Shown: positions 31,151 to 40,464 of the stretch, piece by piece
Layout: each line of letters starts with the position of its first letter
How positions within the stretch are numbered: the first letter of the stretch is position 1
DNA from: G020350405 sp964513655
GTDB taxonomy: Bacteria; Planctomycetota; Phycisphaerae; Sedimentisphaerales; Anaerobacaceae
Length of the DNA: 40,753 nt
Reading direction: 5' to 3'
Assembly (NCBI GenBank): GCA_964513655.1
Contig: CAZENQ010000021.1
Location: forward strand, 1-40,753
The notes under the pieces: model-generated
Seen by the model: only the letters and a program-made list of their open reading frames with translations
Database searches by the model: none
Told to the model about the DNA's origin: nothing
Translations under genes and position numbers: made by a program

Positions 31151-34100
31151 GGTTTTATTTTTGACAACGGCAAAGAATTCATTGCCGGGGGGGCTTTTAT
31201 TTTGATGGTGTCGGTGGCCTTGAAGTACCGGCCGTTTATAAGATGACCAACGACAGTAACCTCCACAAGGCCGGTATCAGCGAGACCTTCACAAAAAGCC
31301 TGGCGATCAAAGGCAATTTGGAGTCTGATAGGGCCGGTGGGGGCGCCAAGAACTCTTACGTATTCGGATTCGACATTCATGGGTTCGGCTATGGCCGGCA
31401 TATCGACACACGCACCTTGCTGTGAAAATTCCTCGGTCAGCGTAATCTGGGCTTTGAGCCATTTGCCTTTGCTGCTGCAATTCAGCATCTGTGGCGTCAG
31501 TACCATCGCTGCTTTGACTTGAATAAGTTCATATGCCCCCATATCGAAGTCAGGCAAGTCGCCGTTATTATCTACTTGGGGAAAGTCAAACGGCCGAATA
31601 TTGCCTTCGATGTCGATGTAGACGCCCGTATCCTCGCCGGCATCAACACAGGCGGAAGTTCGCAGCAAGTGATAATCGCCGTTAATCCAGACGGCATTCG
31701 GGTGGTCCGGCTCTACAAGAATATCGGTGTCATTAACATCGGCCCAGTAGCCCGACCGGACAAAACATGGGTCTGCATCGATATTACCCTCACCCGGCCA
31801 GCCACCCTCGATATTGCTGCAACCGATCGTGATTGTTGAATTATCGTTGTTATGTATTTCGCTACCGCCGTCGGAGAGGATACAGTTGCTGATTTGAATA
31901 TTGTTGCGAGCGACCCAGGAATCGCAGGCCAGAGCATTTCCGTTGCGAGCGGAGTTACCCACAAAAGTACAGTGTATAATGGTGGGGGTGCTGCCGTCAT
32001 AGTAGAACATTGCGCCGCCGTCGTCGGATGAGTTGCCTGCGAAGGAACAATTTGTAATAGTCGGGTGACTGTAGAGAATGTTTCGTATCGCGCCTCCCCA
32101 GTCATAAGCGGAGTTTCCACTAAAGGTGCAGCTGGTAATCGTCGGGCTGCTGTTTTCGTTGTTGATTGCGCCCCCATCGTTTCCGACAGCTACGTTTTCG
32201 GTGAAGGTACAGTTGGTAATCATTGGGCTGCTGTTTATGTTGTTGATGCCGCCGCCGTCCCAGCCGGATGAGTTTCCGGTTATAATGCAGTTGGCGATTG
32301 TAGGCCCGCTACTCTCGCAGAAGATTGCGCCACCGATACCGACATACCAAGAGCCAGCCACGTAGCCATTTGTGATAGTGAAACCGTCCAGAACCGAATT
32401 TGCATCTTCACCGGAGTGGAAATGGAACCCTCGATGAGAGGCGTTTTCCGTGCCGCTGCAATCGATGATGCATTTTTCCGGGCCGGATTCTGAGCGGACT
32501 GTGATGGCTCTTCCTCTAAAGTCGATATCGCGGTTTCCATCGCCCGTGTATGTCCCATCAGCGACCCAGACCGTCCCGCCGTCCCAGGAGTTGTCAATTG
32601 CATCCTGTATGGTGGGGCACTGGGCCGGGACAGAGATGTCGCTGGGGGCAGGTGTAGTGGTAAACGTGTAGCACCGGCCACGATTGGTGTCGGTCGTTTT
32701 GTTGCCTGCGGCATCAGCAGCCTCAATTATAAAAAAGTATGGAGTTTCCGGGGCTACCTGAGTTAGTTTTATGGTATGGCTGGTTGCCAAACTCTGGTTG
32801 CTTGCCTCAATGATGTAGGGCCCGCCGCAAGCCAGACCAGCCAGTACCTGCACCAAAGTTGGCTCATCTGTTTCCAATCGTACTCTTGGTTCACGGCCTG
32901 GAAAGCCGATATGGACATTGGAAATCACGGGCTCTTCACAGTCAGCCATAGCGGTATCCGTCGCTGTTGCGGGGTTGCCTGTGCCGTCGTCGGCGTCCTG
33001 GTACGTAGCAGTGATTATCTCACCATGAGACAACTGCAGTAAACCATCTTCAGTATTCGGATTAGCTGGGGCGGTTGAAATCATACCGGTAAAGAAACCG
33101 ACTGCAGGAGTCCTTTCGGTCAGAACAACCGTTTCAGAATCGCCGCCGCTCGTTGTAATGGTTGTCGCATGTGTGTTACTGCCCTGAAGGTCGTAATCAT
33201 AGAGAAAGACAGACACGTCGCCGGAGCAGGCGTAGTAATCTTGGTCGAGAATAATGCGGCCTTGTGATGGGATGGCTGCAAGGACCGCGCTGAATAAATT
33301 AAGCCGTCCATCTGAAAGACAAATCCCATCGGGAATCGGGTCGACCGTCTCCATCAGAACATCGTATACATCCTCATTTGTCAGCGTCGGGTTGACCGAC
33401 AACAAAAGCGCGCAAGCACCTGAAATATGAGGACAGGCCATCGATGTGCCTGAGGCAATCGTCGTGTAAGTATCGTAGGTTCTGCCTATTGCTGTTCCGC
33501 CCGCCCGCAACGATAGGATATCAACTCCAGGCGCCGCTATATCCACCCAGTCTCCGTAATTGGAAAAAGGTGCTTTCTCGTCATTGGAATTGGTCGCAGC
33601 AACCGAAATCATGTGCTCATAATAGGCGGGGTATTGAGGCGAATCAGTATTGTCATTGCCGGCTGAGGCCACCATTAGCACTCCCTGACTGTGTGCGTAA
33701 TCTATGGCATCCTGCATACTCTGCAAATAGAGCCCCCCGCCCCAGCTGTTGGATATGACATCCGCGCCGTTTTCCACCGCATAATAAAAGGCGGGAACTG
33801 CGTCGGCTGTGTCCCCCGAGCCCTGCCAGTTGAGAAATTTTAGGCCCATTATCCGCGCCTTCCAGCAGACTCCCGCAATATCAAGACCGTTATTGCCTTC
33901 TGCGGCGATGGTCCCGGAAACGTGCGTGCCGTGGCCGTGGTCGTCCCTGGGGTCACCGTCGGCGTGGAGAAAGTCATAGCCGTATATGTCGTCTATATAT
34001 CCGTTCCCATCGTCATCAACACCGACTGTTCCCAGCAGTTCCATCTCGTTGACCCACATGTTATCGTCTAAGTCTCTATGGGTGTAATCAACGCCCGTAT

Positions 34101-34752
34101 CTACAACCGCGACCATTATCTCTGGGCTGCCGGCATGTAAGTCCCAGGCCTCCGGAGCGTCAATATCACTATCAGGCGTTCCGGGCGGGTCGTTATATCT
34201 GCCGCTCTCTGGATACATCTGCCCCGTGTTGTTCAAAGGCCACTGTATAGGATAATGAGCGTCATTCGGACTTGCTGTTATCTTCACAATGTAGTTAAGC
34301 TCCGCATACTCAATATCCGGGTCGCCGTTGTACGCCGCCACCACGTCTTCAAGCGACTGCCCCTCATCAAGCTGAAGTTCCAGTTTATATATCCCACTGA
34401 GATCGGGCACCTTTGCACTCCTTGGAGCGCGTTTAAGCCTGTTTACAATGCGTCTGTCTTTTTTGCTTAAAAGGGCTTTGTCCTTCTTCAGCAGCGCGTT
34501 TACCCGCCCCCTGTTCTGCTTAAAGTTCTTGAACAAGCGATTGGTCTTCTTTAATCTGTATTTTTTGTTCAGATCATCCAGCGAATCAGACACCTTAAGT
34601 TCCTTCACCGACCCGCCTTTGCGTAGTCCCCTCTCAATAGCGTCCGCAGCATTGCCCCGGAACTTCACAATTATCTCATTCGGAACATATTCGTCCGGAA
34701 CCGGACCGCTTACTGCCAAGGCCGGCGATAGCAACAATACAGCCAACAGCAT
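31141..34752 (-). CDS. Secreted subtilisin-family (S8) peptidase fused to beta-helix
   Basis: 1203 residues from the ATG. After a secretion signal comes an I9-like propeptide region (about 20-157; PNEIIVKFRGNA). The S8 catalytic domain has Asp218 (VVDTGVDYTHRDL), His274 (HGHGTHVSG), oxyanion Asn335 and Ser437 (ASGTSMACPHISG). Beta-sandwich segments follow (about 490-690). A parallel beta-helix with five Pmp-like NCTF/NCSF repeats (about 690-960) comes next, then a C-terminal Cys-containing domain (about 1080-1190). No dockerin or anchor is seen. ATG 34752 has no ribosome-binding site and gives a signal without basic residues. An ATA codon ten codons upstream (34782) has AGGAG at seven bases and adds IKRTVLPNLC, a proper n-region. 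That may be the real start. Confidence 0.9.
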   Translation of the reverse strand: MLLAVLLLSPALAVSGPVPDEYVPNEIIVKFRGNAADAIERGLRKGGSVKELKVSDSLDDLNKKYRLKKTNRLFKNFKQNRGRVNALLKKDKALLSKKDRRIVNRLKRAPRSAKVPDLSGIYKLELQLDEGQSLEDVVAAYNGDPDIEYAELNYIVKITASPNDAHYPIQWPLNNTGQMYPESGRYNDPPGTPDSDIDAPEAWDLHAGSPEIMVAVVDTGVDYTHRDLDDNMWVNEMELLGTVGVDDDGNGYIDDIYGYDFLHADGDPRDDHGHGTHVSGTIAAEGNNGLDIAGVCWKARIMGLKFLNWQGSGDTADAVPAFYYAVENGADVISNSWGGGLYLQSMQDAIDYAHSQGVLMVASAGNDNTDSPQYPAYYEHMISVAATNSNDEKAPFSNYGDWVDIAAPGVDILSLRAGGTAIGRTYDTYTTIASGTSMACPHISGACALLLSVNPTLTNEDVYDVLMETVDPIPDGICLSDGRLNLFSAVLAAIPSQGRIILDQDYYACSGDVSVFLYDYDLQGSNTHATTITTSGGDSETVVLTERTPAVGFFTGMISTAPANPNTEDGLLQLSHGEIITATYQDADDGTGNPATATDTAMADCEEPVISNVHIGFPGREPRVRLETDEPTLVQVLAGLACGGPYIIEASNQSLATSHTIKLTQVAPETPYFFIIEAADAAGNKTTDTNRGRCYTFTTTPAPSDISVPAQCPTIQDAIDNSWDGGTVWVADGTYTGDGNRDIDFRGRAITVRSESGPEKCIIDCSGTENASHRGFHFHSGEDANSVLDGFTITNGYVAGSWYVGIGGAIFCESSGPTIANCIITGNSSGWDGGGINNINSSPMITNCTFTENVAVGNDGGAINNENSSPTITSCTFSGNSAYDWGGAIRNILYSHPTITNCSFAGNSSDDGGAMFYYDGSTPTIIHCTFVGNSARNGNALACDSWVARNNIQISNCILSDGGSEIHNNDNSTITIGCSNIEGGWPGEGNIDADPCFVRSGYWADVNDTDILVEPDHPNAVWINGDYHLLRTSACVDAGEDTGVYIDIEGNIRPFDFPQVDNNGDLPDFDMGAYELIQVKAAMVLTPQMLNCSSKGKWLKAQITLTEEFSQQGACVDMPAIAEPMNVESEYVRVLGAPTGPIRLQIAFDRQAFCEGLADTGLVEVTVVGHLINGRYFKATDTIKIKAPPAMNSLPLSKIKPKG

Positions 34753-34865
34753 ACAGAGATTTGGGAGGACTGTTCTTTTTATTACCCTGCTCCTTTTCGA
34801 TTATTAACGGTGCATACCCACCTGTTTAGGAACTGCCTTCGCTGATTACACAGAATAATAATAGA

Positions 34866-34894
34866 ATATTACCATAAACAGCGTCGAAAAGCAA
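34866..34894 (-). promoter_or_regulatory. Promoter of the S8 peptidase gene
   Basis: On the minus strand TTGCTT (34894-34889) and TAATAT (34871-34866) are spaced by 17 bp, giving a leader of about 75-80 nt. Confidence 0.5.
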
Positions 34895-35006
34895 GGTTTT
34901 TTTTCAAGTGATGTTTGAAGGTGATATATAACCTGTGTTTAGGGATTGGATTAAGGTTTTTGTGGCCTGGTGAGGGAGGTTATAATTGAAACCGGCGAGC
35001 AATTTC

Positions 35007-35035
35007 TTGCAAGCCTTGCGGTGAGTAGCTATATT
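35007..35035 (+). promoter_or_regulatory. Promoter of the GH130 gene
   Basis: TTGCAA (35007-35012) and TATATT (35030-35035) are spaced by 17 bp, 60 bp upstream of the GTG start. The rest of the 312-bp gap to the peptidase ATG holds the divergent promoter, a T-run at 34897-34904 and no gene. Confidence 0.5.
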
Positions 35036-35094
35036 AAAGGCGGTTTGAATAGCGTTTGGTTTTGGTTTAAATTGCGAATCAAAGGAGTTGGCAA

Positions 35095-36141
35095 GTGTCA
35101 ATATTTCGTTTTCCGGATAATCCTATAATCGGGCCGAAGGACATAAAGCCTTCAAGGCTGGGCTATGAAGTTATCGGCGTATTTAATACCGGTGTGGCTC
35201 GTTTTAAGGATGAAGTCATCCTTTTGCTTCGAGTAGCTGAACGGCCCATTAGCACACATCCGGATATCGTATTGGCCGGCATTTATGATGCCGCCCAGGG
35301 CGACATTGTGTTGAAAGAGTTTTCAAAAGACAATCCGGAAAATGATTTTTCCGACCCCCGGCTGATAATAACGCCCGCCGGGACATATCTGACGTCGATT
35401 TCACATCTAAGGCTGGCACGAAGCACCGACGGTACGAAATTCAGGATTGAAGGTGCTCCTGCAATTACCGCCGGGAGCGATTATGAAGCCTTCGGAGTCG
35501 AGGACCCGAGGATTAGCCTTATTGACGGAACGTACTATATAACTTATGTCGCGGTTTCAGCTCTTGGAGTGACAACCTGCTTAGCATCAACAAAGGATTT
35601 CAAATCTTTCGAGCGTCACGGGGTAATCTTCTGTCCCGAGAACAAGGATGTGGTTCTTTTCCCCGTAAAAATCAACGGCAAATATTATGCCCTGCACCGG
35701 CCCGTCTCGCCTCTGTTTGAAAAGCAGGAGATGTGGATTTCGGAATCACCCGACCTGAACTGCTGGGGGAACCATCGTCGCCTTATGGGCCCTCAAACAG
35801 ATTGCTGGGACGAGGCAAAAATAGGCGCCAGCGCCGTACCTTTCAAAATCAAGACGGGCTGGCTGGAGGTCTATCACGGAGCCGACAAAGACAATCGCTA
35901 CTGCCTGGGGGCCGTGCTGACCGATGCCGCCCGCCCCTGGGAAGTTTTAGCAAGAACAGGCAAGCCAATCCTTGAGCCGGAGACTAATTACGAATGTGAA
36001 GGCTTTTTTGGAAATGTGGTATTTTGCTGCGGCCTGCTCTACGAGGATGATAAACTCAAGATTTATTACGGCGTCGCCGATACCGCCGTCTGTTATGCGG
36101 AGATACCTTTGCAGGATATCCTTTCGAATTTACATTTGTAG
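35095..36141 (+). CDS. GH130-family beta-mannoside phosphorylase/hydrolase
   Basis: 348-residue five-bladed beta-propeller enzyme without a signal peptide, hence cytosolic. GH130 members phosphorolyse beta-1,4 or beta-1,2 mannosides (some hydrolyse them). Motifs are NTGVARFKDEVILLLRV (30-46), an EAFGVEDPRIS loop (about 136-146) with the family's catalytic-type Asp, VLFPVKINGKYYALHRP, AKIGASAVP, YHGADKDNRYCLGAVL and CEGFFGNVVF. Whether it acts on mannan oligosaccharides or other mannosides cannot be told. The GTG start has AGGAG at good distance. It stands alone or may be co-transcribed with the membrane protein 90 bp downstream. Confidence 0.88.
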   Translation: MSIFRFPDNPIIGPKDIKPSRLGYEVIGVFNTGVARFKDEVILLLRVAERPISTHPDIVLAGIYDAAQGDIVLKEFSKDNPENDFSDPRLIITPAGTYLTSISHLRLARSTDGTKFRIEGAPAITAGSDYEAFGVEDPRISLIDGTYYITYVAVSALGVTTCLASTKDFKSFERHGVIFCPENKDVVLFPVKINGKYYALHRPVSPLFEKQEMWISESPDLNCWGNHRRLMGPQTDCWDEAKIGASAVPFKIKTGWLEVYHGADKDNRYCLGAVLTDAARPWEVLARTGKPILEPETNYECEGFFGNVVFCCGLLYEDDKLKIYYGVADTAVCYAEIPLQDILSNLHL

Positions 36142-36231
36142 TTTTGTGTCTTTACTTTCTTTTTCTAATCCGCCACACACCAGATGCTATTATCTTGCCA
36201 TTTGCCGGGACTTTTAGTATCGTGCGCGCCT

Positions 36232-38223
36232 ATGGGTATCGAAAATTCACAGCCTGGCTCTAAAGGTAAACTGTTTTTGCCTGTCCGTTTCTTGTATGGT
36301 CTTTTGGCCCCCCGCGCCTATAGCGTCATTATGTTCGGTGCTTTGTTTTGCACCCTTGCAGTAAAGCTCTTTCACGCCTGGCGTATCGCCCTGGTCAATG
36401 AATATCTTAGCTGGATTCTCGTCGATGTTGCTGTGCTGTTAGGCATTGAAGTTGTTCTGGCGCTTGTGTGCTTTCGCTGGCCTCGCCGATGGGTCATCCG
36501 CGCAGCCTGTGTTTTTGCTGCTGTTGTATGTACATATTCGGTGATGAGTGCCGGCTGGCTGATAAGAACCGGAACGCAAATTTTACCCACCGTCCTTTTG
36601 CCGCTAATTCGTGCCCCTCTAAACTCATTAAGTATAATCGGTGTCAATCTTGCAAAGATGCCGGCCGCCGCCGTAATCCTGCTGGGGCCAAGTGCCGTTG
36701 CTCTTACCTTTTTCTTTTTCGTTTTGGCAAAGCCGCAGCTGCCTAATTACAACCGCAAGCTTTTCACAGGTAGAATTATAATTTCCGTTGTGCTCATTTT
36801 TATCGCCGTCCTGGCCCGCGGCGCAGCGGCCAGACAGGGCTCAGTACAAGTCGTTTCTGAGGGCCTGCGCTATAATTGTCAATTGAGGGCCGTAACGTGT
36901 TTTCTTCTGTCGGATTTCGGCCGACGTGCTAGGGCCGATTTGGCCAACGCCGAGCGGAAGATGCCGGCCTTTGACGAAATAGAAATCGTGCTCTCACCGA
37001 AACCACAGCGGATAAACTATAATGTAGTTGTGGTTGTCCTTGAGGGTGTTCAATACCAGTACACCTCACTTTATAACAAAGAAAATAATTTGACACCCTT
37101 TCTTGCCACTTTGGCCGGGGCCGGTGTGGAATTTACTAATACCCGTTCGACGCTTACCCATACCACAAAGGTCCTGTTTAGCCTTTTAACCGGCCGGTTC
37201 CCTTCAGTCTCTCAGGATATTGCCGAGGCCGTCCCACTCGCAAAGCCGTATGCCGGCCTTGCCACGATTCTAAAACAAAACCTGAACTTCCGAACCGCGT
37301 TTTTCCAGTCGGCGAAGGGCAACTTCGAGTCTCGACCGGGATTGGTTTACAATCTCGGCTTCGAGAAGTTCTGGGCCAGGGATGATTTGCATGACCCTAA
37401 CGCCTTTCTTGGCTATCTGGCCTGTGATGAGTTTTCAATGTTAGAACCGATTGTCGAGTGGATAAATGCTGATAACAAGCCGTTTTTCCTGACGATTCTT
37501 TGTTCGGTTACCCATGATCCCTATGAGGTTCCTGAGTGGTTTGCGACCCCGGCCAAAGAGCCGGTGGAGCGATATCGGCAGGCAGTTTTTTACACCGACA
37601 AATTTTTGGCCGCGCTGGATGTCGAGCTTGCCAAGTTAAATCTTACAGGCGAGACTATTTTTTGCGTTATCGGAGACCACGGCGAAGCGTTTGGCGAGCA
37701 CGGCCTACTCGGCCATGAGAGAATAGCTTTTGAGGAAGTCCTGCGGATACCATTTTGTTTGAGAGTACCGTTTTCAGTTGAGCCGGCAACTAAGGTTACT
37801 CAAGCCGTTAGCTCTGTTGATTTGACCCCGACGCTGCTGGCTCTGTTGGGTTTCGATACCAGTACAGCTGGCTTTGACGGACTTAATGCGCTGGGGCACA
37901 TACCGGATGACCACAAGGTATATTTCTCCGGCTGGCTACACCAAAGCCCGGCAGGCTTTGTAACAGCGGGTCACAAGTTCATATACTATCCCACAACCCA
38001 AATGGCCTCTGTCTATGATTTGCGGAGCGACCCGCTCGAATCGGCCAGAATTGAGCTGCCACAGCAACAAGCACAGGAAATCGCCGACGAGATTATCACC
38101 TGGCGAAAGAACAGCATTTTTCAACTCGACCAGGAGAGGACCGGCAAAAAGATGCTTTTTGACTCCTGGTTTTGCCGGTGGAACAACCGGGTTGCCTCGG
38201 TCAAGTATCACCCAGAGAAGTAA
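36232..38223 (+). CDS. LtaS-like membrane phosphotransferase/sulfatase-fold protein
   Basis: About 663 residues. The N-terminal part has about five membrane helices (from FGALFCTLAVKLF to SVVLIFIAVLA), followed by an extracytoplasmic alkaline-phosphatase/sulfatase-superfamily domain. The metal site includes Glu in VVVVLEGVQYQY and the Asp/His of IGDHGEAFGEHGLLGHE. The nucleophile is probably a Thr in TLTHTTKVLFSLLTGR; the Cys-x-Pro-x-Arg of true sulfatases is missing, as in LtaS, OpgB and Ept phosphoethanolamine/phosphoglycerol transferases. It therefore probably modifies an envelope glycan or lipid; the substrate is unknown. ATG 36232 is preferred because it gives a cytosolic leader before the first helix; ATG 36184 is possible. 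Neither has a clear ribosome-binding site. Confidence 0.8.
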   Translation: MGIENSQPGSKGKLFLPVRFLYGLLAPRAYSVIMFGALFCTLAVKLFHAWRIALVNEYLSWILVDVAVLLGIEVVLALVCFRWPRRWVIRAACVFAAVVCTYSVMSAGWLIRTGTQILPTVLLPLIRAPLNSLSIIGVNLAKMPAAAVILLGPSAVALTFFFFVLAKPQLPNYNRKLFTGRIIISVVLIFIAVLARGAAARQGSVQVVSEGLRYNCQLRAVTCFLLSDFGRRARADLANAERKMPAFDEIEIVLSPKPQRINYNVVVVVLEGVQYQYTSLYNKENNLTPFLATLAGAGVEFTNTRSTLTHTTKVLFSLLTGRFPSVSQDIAEAVPLAKPYAGLATILKQNLNFRTAFFQSAKGNFESRPGLVYNLGFEKFWARDDLHDPNAFLGYLACDEFSMLEPIVEWINADNKPFFLTILCSVTHDPYEVPEWFATPAKEPVERYRQAVFYTDKFLAALDVELAKLNLTGETIFCVIGDHGEAFGEHGLLGHERIAFEEVLRIPFCLRVPFSVEPATKVTQAVSSVDLTPTLLALLGFDTSTAGFDGLNALGHIPDDHKVYFSGWLHQSPAGFVTAGHKFIYYPTTQMASVYDLRSDPLESARIELPQQQAQEIADEIITWRKNSIFQLDQERTGKKMLFDSWFCRWNNRVASVKYHPEK

Positions 38224-38856
38224 AGATTAACTAATGCACCTGATTTGCCCCTATGCGGATGGCCTATACATCCCTCAGCCGTTCATTTTGTTCGCAAATA
38301 TGTTGTTTTTTGTAAACACAAGCCAAAACTCCCTGCCATATAGGCCTTATGGGCCTAAATGTATGTGAAAATGGATGGATTAGATATAATCGGCGTTGAT
38401 AAAAAACAACACGCATTCAAAATACAGTGCCGTCTCTTTTCGTGGAAGGGCATGTATGTCCAACGTAACTATTTATTTTGCAAACCGTTAAGCGAAACGG
38501 TACATATTGTTGCTTTTAATCCCTTTTACTGGCATATTTTTTGCAGGTTTTGTAACCTTTCAGCCTTGCGAGGTAACGATATTGGGCGGGACCTCGTGAA
38601 ATTGAGAAGAAGGAGGAGGAAGGGCCCGCCCGATTTTAGAAAATCTCAGGATTGGTTTTGCCGCGTTTGAAGGCTGGCGGCGGCCGATTTTGCTAAGTAG
38701 ATGCGGAGCCGCACCGGAGGAAGGGCGACTCCGTTTTTTTTCTGCGCGCTGTTTAGTCGTTACTTCTGAAACGCCCCCACGGGTCGCTCTTGCCGACGGC
38801 TTTGGGTCAATTTTCCCTACTAAAGATTGCCTCCGGGGTGTATAATCGAGCCTGTT
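38224..38856. other. 633-bp gene-free stretch with several hairpins
   Basis: No credible coding sequence is seen. Hairpins: TAGGCC (38341-38346)/GGCCTA (38352-38357), with flanking CATA/TATG; ACCGTT (38484-38489)/AACGGT (38496-38501); GCGAGGT/ACCTCGT around 38567-38596. A purine-rich run GAAGAAGGAGGAGGAAGGG lies near 38605. A T8 run follows CGGAG...CTCCG at 38704-38741. The density of structure suggests a small RNA or a long thiE leader. The conserved core of the TPP riboswitch was not found, although thiE follows. Confidence 0.4.
38704..38741 (+). terminator. Possible intrinsic terminator in the thiE upstream region
   Basis: CGGAG (38704-38708) and CTCCG (38729-38733) pair across a 20-nt loop and are followed directly by eight Ts (38734-38741). 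The left arm is also part of the palindrome TGCGGAGCCGCA (38702-38713). The short stem is weak, but the T-run is typical. It could end a small RNA or an attenuated leader. Confidence 0.4.
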
Positions 38857-39909
38857 ATGCAGCGCAGCGTTTACAGAATTATCGACGCCAATTTCAACCG
38901 CGCCCGCGAGGCGGCTCGTGTGATGGAGGAGTTCTGCAGATTTGCGTTGAATTGCCAGGCGTTGAGTGCCCGTGCCAAGCAGCTTCGCCACGAGCTTTCA
39001 GCCGTCATTGGCAAGCTGGATGCTGCCCGACTTATCACAAGCAGAGATACGCTCGGCGATGTAGGAGTTGGCCAAACAGTCGATAACCAGCTTAAACGCG
39101 GAAACTTGCGTGATTGTTTTACTGCCAGCTGCAAACGCCTTACCGAGAGCTTGCGCAGCCTCGCTGAGACTACCCAAACGATAGACCCTTCGGCGGCCCA
39201 GATGCTCGAAAAGCTTCGGTTTGACGCCTATGCACTTGAGAAAGATATTGTCATTTTCGGTGATACGAGCGAAAAGTTCAAACGGGTCAGCCTGTATGTA
39301 ATAATCAGCAGCAGCCTGCCCGTGGATGTGCTTTCCTTAACTGGTCGGTGCGCGGCCGGTGGCGCCGATTGTATTCAGCTTCGGGCAAAGGATATTGACG
39401 ACGATGAGCTTTTTGCCCTTGCTCTGGAATTTGTGAAAGTCTGCAAAGATGCGGATGTTTTAAGCATAATAAACGACCGGGTTGATATTGCAGGCGCCGC
39501 TGGCGCCGACGGTGTGCATCTCGGCCGGAATGATTTACCGGTAGAACAGGCCCGTAAACTCGAATTGACGCCGTTAATCATTGGCAAGAGTACGCATTCG
39601 CTCGAGCAGTTGCGTGCCGCTTGCTCACAGCAGCCCACTTATGTAAGCCTGGGCCCTGTTTTTTCGACCGGCACGAAGCCTGATGTCGAACCTGTTGGTG
39701 TGGACTATGTCAGCGAGGCGACGAAAGCTTTGGCCGATACCGGCATGGGCCACGTTGCTATCGGTGGGATAACTCTGGACAACATCGAGAAGGTCCTCGG
39801 TGCAGGTGCAAGGGCAATCGCTGTTTGCTCGGCAGTAACCGAGGTGGGGGACCCGAAAGCCGCCTGCAGGGCATTCAAGGAGGGAATATCCGCTTTCAAG
39901 CGGGATTGA
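38857..39909 (+). CDS. thiE: Thiamine-phosphate synthase with extra N-terminal domain
   Basis: 350 residues. ThiE couples the pyrimidine (HMP-PP) and thiazole phosphates to thiamine phosphate in the cytosol. The C-terminal about 205 residues are a TIM-barrel ThiE: CIQLRAKDIDD (phosphate and pyrimidine site), IINDRVDIA, GADGVHLGRNDLP, PVFSTGTKPD and HVAIGGI. The N-terminal about 135 residues (YRIIDANFNRAREAARVMEEFCRF...LRHELSAVIG) are a helical domain found fused to ThiE in planctomycetes, cyanobacteria and some others, of unclear function. ATG 38857 starts this conserved domain; a TTG at 38827 would add ten unlikely residues. No strong ribosome-binding site is visible. Confidence 0.9.
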   Translation: MQRSVYRIIDANFNRAREAARVMEEFCRFALNCQALSARAKQLRHELSAVIGKLDAARLITSRDTLGDVGVGQTVDNQLKRGNLRDCFTASCKRLTESLRSLAETTQTIDPSAAQMLEKLRFDAYALEKDIVIFGDTSEKFKRVSLYVIISSSLPVDVLSLTGRCAAGGADCIQLRAKDIDDDELFALALEFVKVCKDADVLSIINDRVDIAGAAGADGVHLGRNDLPVEQARKLELTPLIIGKSTHSLEQLRAACSQQPTYVSLGPVFSTGTKPDVEPVGVDYVSEATKALADTGMGHVAIGGITLDNIEKVLGAGARAIAVCSAVTEVGDPKAACRAFKEGISAFKRD

Positions 39910-40464
39910 TATTTGGGCTGTAGCAACGGGTTTTGGGGTGCCAGAATCCAGCTGCGATTGAAAAAAAGAGCGTTAGGAACACAGCTCGGGGGGCGGAAAA
40001 ATCGGGAGAATTTGGGAAATTTGGCGGGCGCTTGTGGGTTTTCCATTGGTGAGGAACTGCGGGTGCAGTGCCGGGGGGAGGGGCAGAAACCCTGATTACG
40101 GGCTCGAAAACGGGGATTTTGGGTTGGGTGAAGGTCGTGATTTTCGGGCTGTAAGTAGGTGTAGCTACTAATTATCCACGAGCGGCAGAATTTTTTGGAA
40201 GAGGCTTAAAGATGTTGTGTCATCTGAACGTATGGGCGGTGAAAACGGTCATAGACGAGGGCAGTTAAGAGAGCGGCTTTGTCGCGAAACCTAAGTTCTT
40301 TATTGCAAGGAGGTTACAGGTTTTCCGGCCGGGCAAAAAACATCGTGGTAGAAAATATTAGAAATATTGTCTGGAATCTTTAATTTGCCGACAGGCTGGC
40401 GCTACAATTAAGGCTTGAGTTATCAACAGCTTGTCCACAATTGGGCGACGATTTGTTATGGGGG
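39910..40464. other. Gene-free stretch with DnaA-box-like 9-mers
   Basis: No coding sequence is supported. Three 9-mers one base away from the DnaA box TTATCCACA are present: TTATCCACG (40172-40180), TTATCAACA (40420-40428) and TTGTCCACA (40431-40439); the last two are separated by 2 bp. Part of the region between is AT-rich (about 40340-40395). The number of boxes is small and no dnaA or dnaN gene is near, so an origin is not claimed. Confidence 0.35.

Noticed and set aside
38600..38745. SRP RNA or RNase P RNA
   Set aside because: A GGAGGAAGGG stretch recalls these RNAs superficially, but the conserved SRP domain IV and RNase P core sequences are absent.
38224..38856. TPP riboswitch upstream of thiE
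   Set aside because: The conserved CTGAGA and ACC(T/C)GATC...GGATAATGCC core segments were not found on the plus strand.
38560..38991. Minus-strand gene of 143 codons over the thiE start
   Set aside because: It overlaps the conserved thiE N-terminus and a terminator-like T8 run, and has no family resemblance.
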